Source of the DNA: a virus
DNA: 64,000 nucleotides
Direction: 5' to 3' (one strand)
IMG/VR virus record: IMGVR_UViG_3300043446_003702
Span: 62,001 to 126,000 of that record
The first letter of the stretch is position 1. Every line of letters starts with the position of its first letter. Made by a program: the position numbers and the translations under genes. This document shows positions 46,663 through 54,040 of the stretch, piece after piece. The notes under the pieces are model-generated. The model ran no database searches, was not told the origin of the DNA, and saw nothing but the letters and a program-made list of their open reading frames with translations.

Positions 46663-47105
46663 CAGGCAGTAACGACTCGCACAGGTCAACAACGTGTGCC
46701 CTGGACCTGGATCTTGGATCGCAGGGATGGAAGACTCACCGCGCCAGTGAGCACTCAGCAACTATCCTTGACAGGACGACGATCGCAAATTGCCGCGGTT
46801 TTGCTGTTTGAAAAGAATTCCCAGGCTAAAAAGACGCTGCCGCGGGGCAGCAGGTCAGTGCAATGTGTTAGCGTATGTTGTATTGATTGCCGTTGTAGTA
46901 AAGACGCAACTCGAGGTACAGGACAACCGCCTCTGTAATTGTTGTAACGCTAGGTGCTATCAGAACTCAGATGAAGCAGCCTTTGCCCTGTGCGGGCAAA
47001 GTGTGACTATAGAATCTAGATGAAACTGTTTCGCTTCGCTCGAAAGAAAACAATGAGTTGATGAGCATAGCGAAATCAACAGATCTACGAAGTAGATCTT
47101 TAATC
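46663..47105 (+). ncRNA. Candidate structured non-coding RNA, about 430 bases
   Basis: No convincing gene fills this stretch. It holds many perfect complementary pairs: CAGGTC 46682-46687/GACCTG 46704-46709 (interleaved with GCACA/TGTGC 46679-46683/46695-46699, a possible pseudoknot), CTCAC 46735/GTGAG 46747, CAGCAA 46756/TTGCTG 46801, TCCT 46765/AGGA 46773, GCTGCC 46836/GGCAGC 46846, TAGCGT 46869/ACGCTA 46947, CTTTGCCC 46981/GGGCAAAG 46994, TTTCG 47029/CGAAA 47041, GTTGAT 47057/ATCAAC 47075, and the terminator at 47081. It looks more GC-rich than the genes before it. I could not match it to tmRNA, RNase P or group I intron core motifs. Confidence 0.55.
47081..47104. terminator. Terminator hairpin between convergent operons
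   Basis: AGATCTAC (47081-47088) and GTAGATCT (47092-47099) form an eight-base stem with a three-base loop, followed by TTTAAT on the plus strand and, on the minus strand, by a less U-rich tail. It ends the plus operon and overlaps the end of the minus gene at 47100. Confidence 0.65.
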
Positions 47106-47441
47106 GTTGAGATTAGTATCTGGCCAATCTCTAAACAGTGCATGTTGAATGTTTCCTGAAACAAACTGATTGAAACTCTTGTGTTTGGTTTCAAGATCGC
47201 CTTTGAGTGGGGCAACTCGTTTGAATGCGCTGTCCATTTGAGCCATGTCTTTAAACTCCATGATGATCATCCATTCAGGCATGTCAGCTATGCTACGAAA
47301 TCCCATTTTGCAACGAGTGATCCTGTAGGTTTCCATGCGTCCTTCTTCAACAAGATGATCAAAGAAACTTTTCATACCGTTGACCCAATCTAGGTCTGAT
47401 ATGTCTCCCTCTTTGTCTGCCCATATTGTGTATAAATCCAT
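47100..47441 (-). CDS. DUF6614-like small protein
   Basis: A 113-residue protein. The pattern (N-terminal LYTIWADKEGD, then a helix with WVNGMKSFFDHL, YRITRCKMGF, WMIIMEFKDMAQMDSAFKR and a C-terminal ALFRDWPD) agrees with what I remember of the DUF6614 family found in bacteria and some phages, a ferredoxin-like alpha/beta fold of unknown function. It ends at the shared terminator. Two bases separate it from the upstream acyltransferase-like gene, so they are co-transcribed. The family name is from memory and should be confirmed. Confidence 0.6.
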   Translation of the reverse strand: MDLYTIWADKEGDISDLDWVNGMKSFFDHLVEEGRMETYRITRCKMGFRSIADMPEWMIIMEFKDMAQMDSAFKRVAPLKGDLETKHKSFNQFVSGNIQHALFRDWPDTNLND

Positions 47442-47443
47442 GT

Positions 47444-47884
47444 TTACTCCATTGGTCCTAGTATTTCAAATCCGTCTATTTCTTTTTTGTATTCGTGTGC
47501 TTGTTCAAGGTACAGGTACCTAAAGCCACGTGCTCGATAGATAGCACATTCTACCTTCATGGTTTCTATGCCCAGTCTCATGCGTGGATTATGATAGGTC
47601 CATGCAAACTGATCGCACAAGGCATTGTGTTCATCATAACGTTTAATCAGTGAAAAAGCCACCAACCGTCCATGGTCATAGTAACCTATGATGTCGGTCA
47701 TGGCATCAGTGTATCGCGAATCAAATATAGGCATTACACTGGTGAATTTTCTGTACTGACAGTACTGTCGATATATGCTATTCAACTCTGCAATGTTGGG
47801 GGTGGTCATGTACATCCATTCCACGGTCGTGGCTGAGTAGTTGGTTTTGGCAAGATCAATCCTGGCAAACTGATATGAACTCAT
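47444..47884 (-). CDS. GNAT-like acyl/aminoacyl transferase
   Basis: A 146-residue protein. The centre (IIGYYDHGRLVAFSLIKRYD) and C-terminal half (FAWTYHNPRMRLGIETMKVE, then RGFRYLYLEQAHEYKKEIDGF) follow the strand-helix-strand order of GNAT enzymes and in particular resemble the C-terminal domain of arginyl/leucyl-tRNA-protein transferases, where a YxY/LYL strand and a Tyr-Lys segment follow the long helix. Standard acetyl-CoA signature Q/R-x-x-G-x-G/A is not clear, which also points to the aminoacyl-transferase branch. ATGA overlap with the upstream gene. Substrate unknown; a protein or small-molecule amine is likely. Confidence 0.5.
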   Translation of the reverse strand: MSSYQFARIDLAKTNYSATTVEWMYMTTPNIAELNSIYRQYCQYRKFTSVMPIFDSRYTDAMTDIIGYYDHGRLVAFSLIKRYDEHNALCDQFAWTYHNPRMRLGIETMKVECAIYRARGFRYLYLEQAHEYKKEIDGFEILGPME

Positions 47885-48381
47885 CTGGGATCCTGTCTGT
47901 GATGAAAAAGGTCAGTGAGATACTGTTCAGGCCAGTCCTTGTAAAACCCCTTGGCAGCCAGTTGCTCAGCAGCGGCATTGAGTTTGCTCAAACTCTGTAC
48001 AAATATTATAGCATACTGACCTTGATTCATGATTACACCGTTGACATCCTCCACTGCGTTGGGATGATCTTCCAGGGCCAACATATCCTTGGCACACAAC
48101 AGCTCTTGATTGGCAGACTCTATGGCCGAGTGAAAACGTTCATAAGGCCATTCTGCAGGGTCGTACACATAGGCAATCACATCCCAGTGATACATGCCCC
48201 ATCGCGATCTCAGTCGGAGATCAAACCAAGGATCTGATCCCAACAATACCTGTACACGATTGCTGAGTCTGGCTTGTCTGGCATAGGGACAGGGAGGCCA
48301 TGCTCCCAGAGCAGGATGTGGTTGTTCTACAAAGCGTTCGCTCCAGGCCAATATGTCAGCAGTGACAGTTTCAATATTCAT
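47881..48381 (-). CDS. Conserved protein with PHPALGAWPPCPYARQARL motif
   Basis: A 166-residue protein. The N-terminal WSERFVEQPHPAL and CPYARQARL segments are a striking conserved motif that I recall from uncharacterised proteins of marine bacteria and phages; the single Cys in PPCPYA might be functional. Trp/Tyr-rich middle (WGMYHWDVIAYVYDP) and a C-terminal helical region follow. The ATG at 48381 starts directly after the stop of the frameshift ORF (TAAATG), so translation is coupled. No function can be given. Confidence 0.7.
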   Translation of the reverse strand: MNIETVTADILAWSERFVEQPHPALGAWPPCPYARQARLSNRVQVLLGSDPWFDLRLRSRWGMYHWDVIAYVYDPAEWPYERFHSAIESANQELLCAKDMLALEDHPNAVEDVNGVIMNQGQYAIIFVQSLSKLNAAAEQLAAKGFYKDWPEQYLTDLFHHRQDPR

Positions 48382-48612
48382 TTAAAAGTACGGTAAGTTA
48401 GATTTCTTTGTGGTCTCAATATTTTCTTTGGCAAGTTCGTTGATTAGTTTTCGTTCTGCAGCACTCATTTGCATAACATCATTATAACTAGCGCCTCCAC
48501 GCATGTACCAAGCTAACCTGAGACTTTCTGCCCTGATTTGTCCAGCCTCCTGATCCAAGCGGTCTACATATGAACTGATTTGCTCAGGAGAAGAGACTAG
48601 GAGGCGGAGGCG
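48382..48612 (-). CDS. Downstream ORF of the gp26-like gene, probably made by -1 frameshift
   Basis: An open frame of 76 codons from 48612 to the TAA at 48384-48382 that lacks any ATG or GTG before its conserved-looking part (LRLAWYMRGGASYNDVMQMS, then ERKLINELAKENIETTKKSN). The first Met is inside that part; the only alternative start is an internal TTG without a Shine-Dalgarno sequence. The C-terminus KKSNLPYF resembles small proteins I recall next to gp26 in related phages. The frame is entered by slipping one base back at AAATTTT (48621-48615), giving a fusion of about 350 residues. In T4 the gene after 26 is 51, so it may be the gp51 counterpart. Confidence 0.65.
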   Translation of the reverse strand, partial: RLRLLVSSPEQISSYVDRLDQEAGQIRAESLRLAWYMRGGASYNDVMQMSAAERKLINELAKENIETTKKSNLPYF

Positions 48613-49439
48613 AAAAAATTTGCAATGTCCAAGTCTAGTGCTTGTTCATATTCGTGATCACACTCAGTGCATTTTATTTTCAATGGCGGTATATCACTCT
48701 GTTGTCTCAGAGACACCACATGTTCTCGTATTTGATTGTATATTTTACTTTCACAATTTCTTAAAAATTCTTCAATCTGTGCTGAGTCTGACACTACATC
48801 ATTGGGTGTTTTGATAATTGCAATGCTTTGGCAGATTATGTTTATTGTTAAATCAGTGATGATTTTCAATGCCTGAGTTAGTCGACTCATTTTTTCTTCT
48901 TCAGGCAATTCTGAAGTTGGCAGTGTAGACAAAATCTTTTGTTGCTCAAATTGTGCAATACTACTTTGATTTTGTTGTTCGTAGGTGACTGGTTTAAACA
49001 CAATTTCTAAATCACCATAGTGAACAGTTTCGGCAAAATTTGGAACACGAAGTTGATCTAAGATTGTGCGCAGATCCAGTGCGTATTCTTCTTCATGGCT
49101 GCATGACGGACATGTGGCATTTAGGCCCATTTCGTGTCCTTGGCTGGCAATACGTATGGCTATCAACAATGGACTGAGATCAATGTTGGGCACATGCCAA
49201 GCATTTTTGATAGCAGGAACACAACTTTGTATCACACTGATCACTGCTTGTCCGTTGAACAAGGCATCTGGTGTGCGATATGTTATTTCGTCAATGGCAG
49301 TCATGGGATATATTGGTACCTCTCCATTGGCGGGCAGGTCCAACGAGGCTGCTGGCCAATATCGTCCAGCACTGGGCAATTTTAGATAGATTGCAGGTTG
49401 TCTAAAAAATTGTCGTAACGGATTGGGTGATTGGGTCAT
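48597..49439 (-). CDS. gp26-like baseplate hub / tail assembly chaperone protein
   Basis: A 280-residue protein. Two CxxC pairs, one at about 111-114 (CPSCSHEEEYALDL) and one near 259-262 (IKCTECDHEYEQALDLD), resemble T4 gp26-type proteins, which are annotated as baseplate hub components and carry a zinc-ribbon-like end. The N-terminal QFFRQPAIYLKLPSAGRYWP is also typical. It diverges from the tape-measure gene across a palindromic promoter region. With its frameshift product it matches the two-product organisation of tail assembly chaperones in other phages. Hub identity is from family memory; the chaperone reading is inference. Confidence 0.75.
   Translation of the reverse strand: MTQSPNPLRQFFRQPAIYLKLPSAGRYWPAASLDLPANGEVPIYPMTAIDEITYRTPDALFNGQAVISVIQSCVPAIKNAWHVPNIDLSPLLIAIRIASQGHEMGLNATCPSCSHEEEYALDLRTILDQLRVPNFAETVHYGDLEIVFKPVTYEQQNQSSIAQFEQQKILSTLPTSELPEEEKMSRLTQALKIITDLTINIICQSIAIIKTPNDVVSDSAQIEEFLRNCESKIYNQIREHVVSLRQQSDIPPLKIKCTECDHEYEQALDLDIANFFASAS
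48615..48621 (-). other. Putative -1 frameshift slippery site (A AAT TTT)
   Basis: In the frame of the gp26-like gene the sequence reads GCA AAT TTT TTC; A-AAT-TTT has the X-XXY-YYZ form, and the -1 frame continues AAA TTT TTT CGC into the downstream ORF. It lies six codons before the zero-frame stop TAG. Confidence 0.6.
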
Positions 49440-49442
49440 TTT

Positions 49443-49476
49443 TGTACCTATAAATATAGTTCTACTTATAGGTACA
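49443..49476. promoter_or_regulatory. Palindromic divergent late promoter region
   Basis: Perfect 11-base inverted repeat TGTACCTATAA (49443-49453) and TTATAGGTACA (49466-49476). A perfect late box TATAAATA (49449-49456) faces right towards 49482 and TATAAGTA (49470-49463, one mismatch) faces left towards 49439. Each predicted transcription start falls on or next to the opposite box. Confidence 0.65.
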
Positions 49477-49481
49477 CAACC

Positions 49482-51911
49482 ATGACACCAGAAGAAAATC
49501 TCGCCAGGATCACAGAAGAAGTAAACGAGCAGATGCGCCGGTTTGGATATATTTTGCCAGAAACCAATCGACGACTACTGGAAGCACAGACCGGCATACA
49601 AAACTTTGGATTCAAAGTACAAATAGCCACAAGTGTCATGGGCAATTTGGCTGATGCTGTAGGTGACTATACCAAGGCCATGTACCGTGGCGAACAGGGT
49701 GCCGCAGTATTCAATAGTTCAATGAGCAAAATGACCGATGCAGTATCAACGCTTGCTATTGGACTGAGTTTGTTGATGCCCGGCGGGCCTATCATGAAAG
49801 CGGTAACTGCCGGACTGACTGCATTGGGTGTGTATGCTTTAAAAACCGCTGAAGATTTGGCTGCAGTGTCAAAAACCCAGGCAGACACCATGTACTCGGC
49901 ATTCAGCCAGTTGGCCGAAAGTGGTGCTGTGGGAGCCGACGGTATTGAAGGGCTGTTCAACGACATACAAAAGTTGGGATTGAATGTTACCAAACTTGAC
50001 AGATTCTTGTCACTGGCTGGACAAAATGCTGACGCCATGGCTGCCATGGGTGGTACAGTGCTCAAAGGACGACAACAATTTGCCGAACTTGGTCGCAGCA
50101 TGGCTGGTTACAACGAGTCATTTCGCAAACTGGGAATGGATCAAGATGCACAAGCCGAAGCCATATTAGAGTACGCCACAATGCAAGCCAAAATCAGTCG
50201 CGGTACTATCAATGATTTTGGCCAATTGGGCAAAAGTGCTTATGAATTAATACTGCAACAAGATGCACTGACCAAAGTAACTGGACTCAGTCGTAAACAA
50301 CAACAACAAGCCCTGCAAGAAGCACAAAGAAACGAAAAGTTTCTAGCAGCCCAAAACAAAATTAGACGCCAATTTGGTGAGGGCAGTGATGCCATGAAGC
50401 AGTTGGCGGCGTTGACCACTCTTACAAAAGAGCTAGGTGATGACGTTTTCAAAGGCATGCAAGACATGATGAGTGGTGGTGCACCTACTCCTGAATCAAA
50501 AGCATTGTTGTCAATGGCTCCAGAAATGTTTCAATTGATACAACAATTAAAGGCTGGCAAATTTCAAGGAGATCAACAAGGGTTTGAAAAAGGATTTGAC
50601 GAAGTTCTAAAAAGCATGGCTCGCAGTAGCAAAAGCCAAGAAGAATTGGCCATGTTTGGAAAATCCGTGGGTGGAATGTATTCATCATTGACCAAGGCCG
50701 AGTCCATGATGAACCGTGGTGGCTTGCAGCAAAATCTTGAAGCGGCCCGACTAAATCAAGCAGCTCAACTGGGAGACAAAACTGGGCAAGTGGCAAAACA
50801 AGCAGAACTTCGTGCGGCTCAGAACGAAGTCATGTTGGCAGAACAAGCATTTATACAAACTGGATTGCCCAGTTTACTAAGAGATGCTTCAATGGTTGTG
50901 CAAAAAGACATACTTGATTTGGTAAAAAAGATTGGGCAAACTTTGGGAGAAGGTATAGTTGTGGGTCGTCAATCTAGCAGATTTGGCCCTGAAAGTGTTG
51001 GGGTCTTGGACAACTTGCCTGACAATGCTGATCAACGTTTGGATCGACGATTTATACGTAGCAATCCTGATGGTAGTCAGAGTTCAGCAGGTCCAGTTGG
51101 TCCAAACAATCCTAGAGTTGACAATCGACCAATGCCACCTTGGAGCCAAAGCAATCCTTTGCCAGTGATAATCCAGCCACCAGTACCGCCTATAACTACT
51201 GATGAGCAAACTTCGCCACCGCCACGCCCTCCACGCATGTATGACCAACTATTTCCGCCTCCAGTTCCGGCCAGAGAAGACGGCACAGCAGGAGTACTTG
51301 GTAAATTGTTTGAACCCAAAGACATCATTGCACAGTTGCACAAAGGCGAACGTGTGCTCAACAAAAATGAAAATACTGATTTGACCAAGTTGTTCAACAT
51401 GGTCAGTGGTGAAAAGTCGCAAAAGAAAATAATGGATGCTCAGGGCGAAATGCTCAAGGTAATTGACAAGATTACCAGTGGAATAAAACTCACTGCCAAG
51501 TCAGGGGGCAATAAAGAATTTTCCGCAGCCGCTGCAGACATGTCTTCACAAATTCCATCCACTGATACTGTACAAAAAACAATGATTGATCTGCAAGGAC
51601 AGATGCTGCAGAAAATGGAAAACTTTGCCATGCCTACATCAGCAGACAGTCAGGCAGCACTGTTGGGCGACATGCCCAAACTAGACATCAACAAAGAATC
51701 AGTGGAACAACTGGGGCAGAATATAAAAGACAGCATGGGTGAAGAGTTCAAGTCAGCTGTGACCAGTATTAACCGACTAGCCGAACAAATGCAGAGCCGC
51801 GGCGACACAGGGCTGCAACAGCAAATGGTAGGATTGTTGGAAGAAATTCGTCGCAGTCAACAAGCCACAGCCAAAGCCAGTGGGCGATTAGCACAGGTGG
51901 CCAGTAATTAA
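49482..51911 (+). CDS. Tape-measure-like tail protein
   Basis: An 809-residue protein, largely helical, with a hydrophobic Gly/Ala-rich segment near 85-115 (LAIGLSLLMPGGPIMKAVTAG...) and long Gln/Ala/Glu-rich helices, the usual make-up of tape-measure proteins (T4 gp29, 590 residues). A Pro-rich low-complexity linker lies about 560-610, and a DIIAQLHKGERVLN motif near 620 is common in tape measures and lysis-related tail proteins. The start is the ATG at 49482; the frame is open upstream but the first 17 codons lie in the promoter palindrome. Divergent from the gp26-like chaperone candidate. Confidence 0.8.
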   Translation: MTPEENLARITEEVNEQMRRFGYILPETNRRLLEAQTGIQNFGFKVQIATSVMGNLADAVGDYTKAMYRGEQGAAVFNSSMSKMTDAVSTLAIGLSLLMPGGPIMKAVTAGLTALGVYALKTAEDLAAVSKTQADTMYSAFSQLAESGAVGADGIEGLFNDIQKLGLNVTKLDRFLSLAGQNADAMAAMGGTVLKGRQQFAELGRSMAGYNESFRKLGMDQDAQAEAILEYATMQAKISRGTINDFGQLGKSAYELILQQDALTKVTGLSRKQQQQALQEAQRNEKFLAAQNKIRRQFGEGSDAMKQLAALTTLTKELGDDVFKGMQDMMSGGAPTPESKALLSMAPEMFQLIQQLKAGKFQGDQQGFEKGFDEVLKSMARSSKSQEELAMFGKSVGGMYSSLTKAESMMNRGGLQQNLEAARLNQAAQLGDKTGQVAKQAELRAAQNEVMLAEQAFIQTGLPSLLRDASMVVQKDILDLVKKIGQTLGEGIVVGRQSSRFGPESVGVLDNLPDNADQRLDRRFIRSNPDGSQSSAGPVGPNNPRVDNRPMPPWSQSNPLPVIIQPPVPPITTDEQTSPPPRPPRMYDQLFPPPVPAREDGTAGVLGKLFEPKDIIAQLHKGERVLNKNENTDLTKLFNMVSGEKSQKKIMDAQGEMLKVIDKITSGIKLTAKSGGNKEFSAAAADMSSQIPSTDTVQKTMIDLQGQMLQKMENFAMPTSADSQAALLGDMPKLDINKESVEQLGQNIKDSMGEEFKSAVTSINRLAEQMQSRGDTGLQQQMVGLLEEIRRSQQATAKASGRLAQVASN

Positions 51912-51912
51912 C

Positions 51913-51920
51913 AATAAATA
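51913..51920 (+). promoter_or_regulatory. Late promoter-like box (AATAAATA) before the portal gene
   Basis: Seven of eight match; the box ends seven bases before the portal ATG, so the mRNA would have a leader of about two bases. No Shine-Dalgarno sequence is seen. Confidence 0.5.
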
Positions 51921-51927
51921 ATCAACT

Positions 51928-53712
51928 ATGGCAGAATCCAAACAACCCGGCTGGCGCAAATATTTCAAAGTGGCAGACACTACAGGTGTCATGAGTCCTA
52001 TTTCAGGCAGGAACCAATTTGGACTCCCTGGCTACACCAAAAATGATGGCTCAGACACTGGTATGCCTGCAGACTTTATCTTTCGCAACTATGCGTCAAG
52101 ACTGCCCGAAGTGTACTCAGGACACCCCAATCGTATTGAACGCTACAATCAGTATGAAAACATGGACATGGACTCAGAAATCAATGCATGCCTGGACATC
52201 ATTGCTGAGTTTTCCACACAGATGAACGAACAAAACGGTACACCTTTTGAAGTTGATTATCGTGAAAAACCCACAGACAACGAAGTGTCAATCATCAAGA
52301 AGCAGTTACAACAATGGGTCAAACTCAACAAGCTGGATCAGCGCATATTCAAACTGTTCCGCAACACCATCAAGTACGGTGATCAAGTGTTTGTGCGTGA
52401 CCCAGAAACTTTTGAAATGATGTGGGTGGACATGAGCAAAGTTGCCCGTGTTATTGTAAACGAATCAGAAGGCAAGAGACCCGAGCAGTATGTGATTCGT
52501 GACATCAACCCCAACTTTCAAAACATGACTGTGGCAGCAAAAACCACCACAGACTACATGACCAACCCAGTGACAGGAACAATTTCAGGCAATGCCAACT
52601 ACACCATGCCCAATGGCGGCACTGGTGGCGGTGTGGGCAACAGTCGTTTTATAACTGCCATGAACGAAGTTTGCTTGGATGCCAAGCACGTGGTACACAT
52701 GAGCCTTAACGAAGGCCTAGACGTGTTTTGGCCTTTTGGACGCAGTATCCTGGAACAGATCTACAAGGTATTCAAGCAGAAAGAACTGTTGGAAGATGCA
52801 GTGCTGATCTATCGTGTGAGCCGTGCTCCTGAGCGCAGAATCTTCAAAATTGACGTGGGCAATATGCCATCACACTTGGCCATGGCTTTTGTAGAACGTG
52901 TGAAAAATGAAATGCATCAGCGAAGAATTCCTACCATGACCGGTGGTGGTAACAACATGATGGATGCGTCATATAACCCACTCAGTATTAATGAAGATTA
53001 TTTCTTTCCCCAAGGGGCAGACGGGCGTGGTTCAAGCGTGGATACACTGCAAGGTGGACAAAATCTGGGCGAAATTGATGACTTGAAATATTTCAACAAC
53101 AAAATGGCTCGTGGTTTACGTGTGCCCAGCAGTTATTTGCCCACTGGTCCAGACGATTCAGACCGTGCCATGACTGATGGAAAAGTAGGCACAGCACTGA
53201 TACAAGAGTACAGATTTAATCAGTATTGCGAACGACTACAGGCCTTGATTGTGCAGAAATTAGACGACGAATTCAAGATGTTTATGAAATGGCGTGGGTT
53301 TAATATAGACTCTAGCCTGTTTAATTTGAAGTTTAATGCACCTCAAAACTTTGCCAGTTATCGTCAAAGCGAACTAGATACCACACGCATTGGCGCATTT
53401 ACACAGTTGGAACAACTGCCGTACATGAGCAAACGTTTTATGTTGCAGCGTTTTTTAGGATTAACCGAAGAAGAAATTGCAGAAAACGAAGAAATGTGGC
53501 GCGAAGAACGCGATGATCCCAAGTTGGAAACCAATGCAGGACAGGATATGCGCAGTATTGGTATTACTCCAGGTGCATTAGAATCTGACATTGAAACTGG
53601 TGAAGAAGTTGCTGGCATGGCAGCAGCAGGAGCAGCACCTGCTGGCGCTGGTCCTGTGCCTGTAGTTCCTGGTGGTGCACCTGCCCCTGCTGCTCCCCCT
53701 GGTGCAGTATAA
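51928..53712 (+). CDS. 20: Portal protein gp20
   Basis: A 594-residue portal protein of the T4 gp20 family. Diagnostic segments include RIERYNQYENMDMDSEINACLDI-like text at about 70-90, KYGDQVFVRDPET, VVHMSLNEGLDVFWPFGRSI, YRVSRAPERRIFKIDVGNMP and DDLKYFNNKMARGLRVPSSY. It forms the dodecameric ring at the capsid vertex through which DNA is packaged. An Ala/Pro/Gly-rich tail of about 35 residues ends the protein. T4 gp20 has 524 residues. A possible late box precedes it and another starts at its stop codon. Confidence 0.96.
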   Translation: MAESKQPGWRKYFKVADTTGVMSPISGRNQFGLPGYTKNDGSDTGMPADFIFRNYASRLPEVYSGHPNRIERYNQYENMDMDSEINACLDIIAEFSTQMNEQNGTPFEVDYREKPTDNEVSIIKKQLQQWVKLNKLDQRIFKLFRNTIKYGDQVFVRDPETFEMMWVDMSKVARVIVNESEGKRPEQYVIRDINPNFQNMTVAAKTTTDYMTNPVTGTISGNANYTMPNGGTGGGVGNSRFITAMNEVCLDAKHVVHMSLNEGLDVFWPFGRSILEQIYKVFKQKELLEDAVLIYRVSRAPERRIFKIDVGNMPSHLAMAFVERVKNEMHQRRIPTMTGGGNNMMDASYNPLSINEDYFFPQGADGRGSSVDTLQGGQNLGEIDDLKYFNNKMARGLRVPSSYLPTGPDDSDRAMTDGKVGTALIQEYRFNQYCERLQALIVQKLDDEFKMFMKWRGFNIDSSLFNLKFNAPQNFASYRQSELDTTRIGAFTQLEQLPYMSKRFMLQRFLGLTEEEIAENEEMWREERDDPKLETNAGQDMRSIGITPGALESDIETGEEVAGMAAAGAAPAGAGPVPVVPGGAPAPAAPPGAV

Positions 53713-53715
53713 ATA
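53708..53715 (+). promoter_or_regulatory. Late promoter box (TATAAATA) placed for a leaderless mRNA
   Basis: Perfect box overlapping the portal stop codon, followed by five bases (ACAAC) and the ATG at 53721, so the predicted +1 is the A of ATG. No Shine-Dalgarno sequence is seen. Confidence 0.6.
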
Positions 53716-53720
53716 ACAAC

Positions 53721-53942
53721 ATGTTGTTAACTGAATTTTTTCGCAAAGACCCAGAAGCATTTCAAAACTTGTCGCAAGACAACAGTCAGCCACAAGAGAG
53801 TGATCTGCGCAAAACTCGTCTCACACTGCGTCAACTCAACAAGTTGAGAAAAATGAATGACGTAAGAATGTATGAGTTCAAAGAGAAACTCAAACTGGTG
53901 CGCAAACAATATGCACCACCTCCTGCCGCCCCGGCAATGTAA
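53721..53942 (+). CDS. Small basic protein in the gp67 position
   Basis: A 73-residue protein with an acidic, Gln/Asn-rich start (FFRKDPEAFQNLSQDNSQ), a basic helix (LRKTRLTLRQLNKLRKMND...KEKLKLVRKQY) and a Pro/Ala tail. It occupies the slot between portal and prohead core genes where T4 has gp67 (a prohead core protein), though T4 gp67 is acidic. Similar small proteins occur at this place in aquatic T4-like phages as far as I recall. A core or portal-associated scaffold role is plausible. Confidence 0.7.
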   Translation: MLLTEFFRKDPEAFQNLSQDNSQPQESDLRKTRLTLRQLNKLRKMNDVRMYEFKEKLKLVRKQYAPPPAAPAM

Positions 53943-54001
53943 TAAATTTTTTACATTTATTGGCCTTTTGGCCCCTTAAACCACGTCTTTTTCTCCTTGT
54001 G

Positions 54002-54009
54002 TGTAAATA
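54002..54009 (+). promoter_or_regulatory. Late promoter-like box (TGTAAATA) for the prohead genes
   Basis: Seven of eight match to TATAAATA; the leader from about 54015 contains AGGAG at 54028-54032, eight bases before the ATG at 54041. The 98-base gap before this gene holds nothing else recognised except a weak GGCC-TTTT-GGCC hairpin. Confidence 0.5.
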
Positions 54010-54040
54010 ACAGCACACTTTACCTATAGGAGTTTCCCAT

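Noticed and set aside
46696-46938. 80-residue plus-strand frame in the structured RNA region
   Set aside because: It starts at a GTG without a ribosome binding site, has an atypical Cys/Arg-rich composition and overlaps several helices. Treated as non-coding.
46234-47105. Group I intron with GIY-YIG homing nuclease
   Set aside because: The nuclease is followed by structured RNA, but I found no interrupted gene on either side (the upstream PLP gene is complete and the downstream gene is convergent) and no clear P7/P3 core motifs.
53943-54001. GGCC-TTTT-GGCC as a terminator after the 53721 gene
   Set aside because: The stem is only four bases and no U-run follows; it may be chance.
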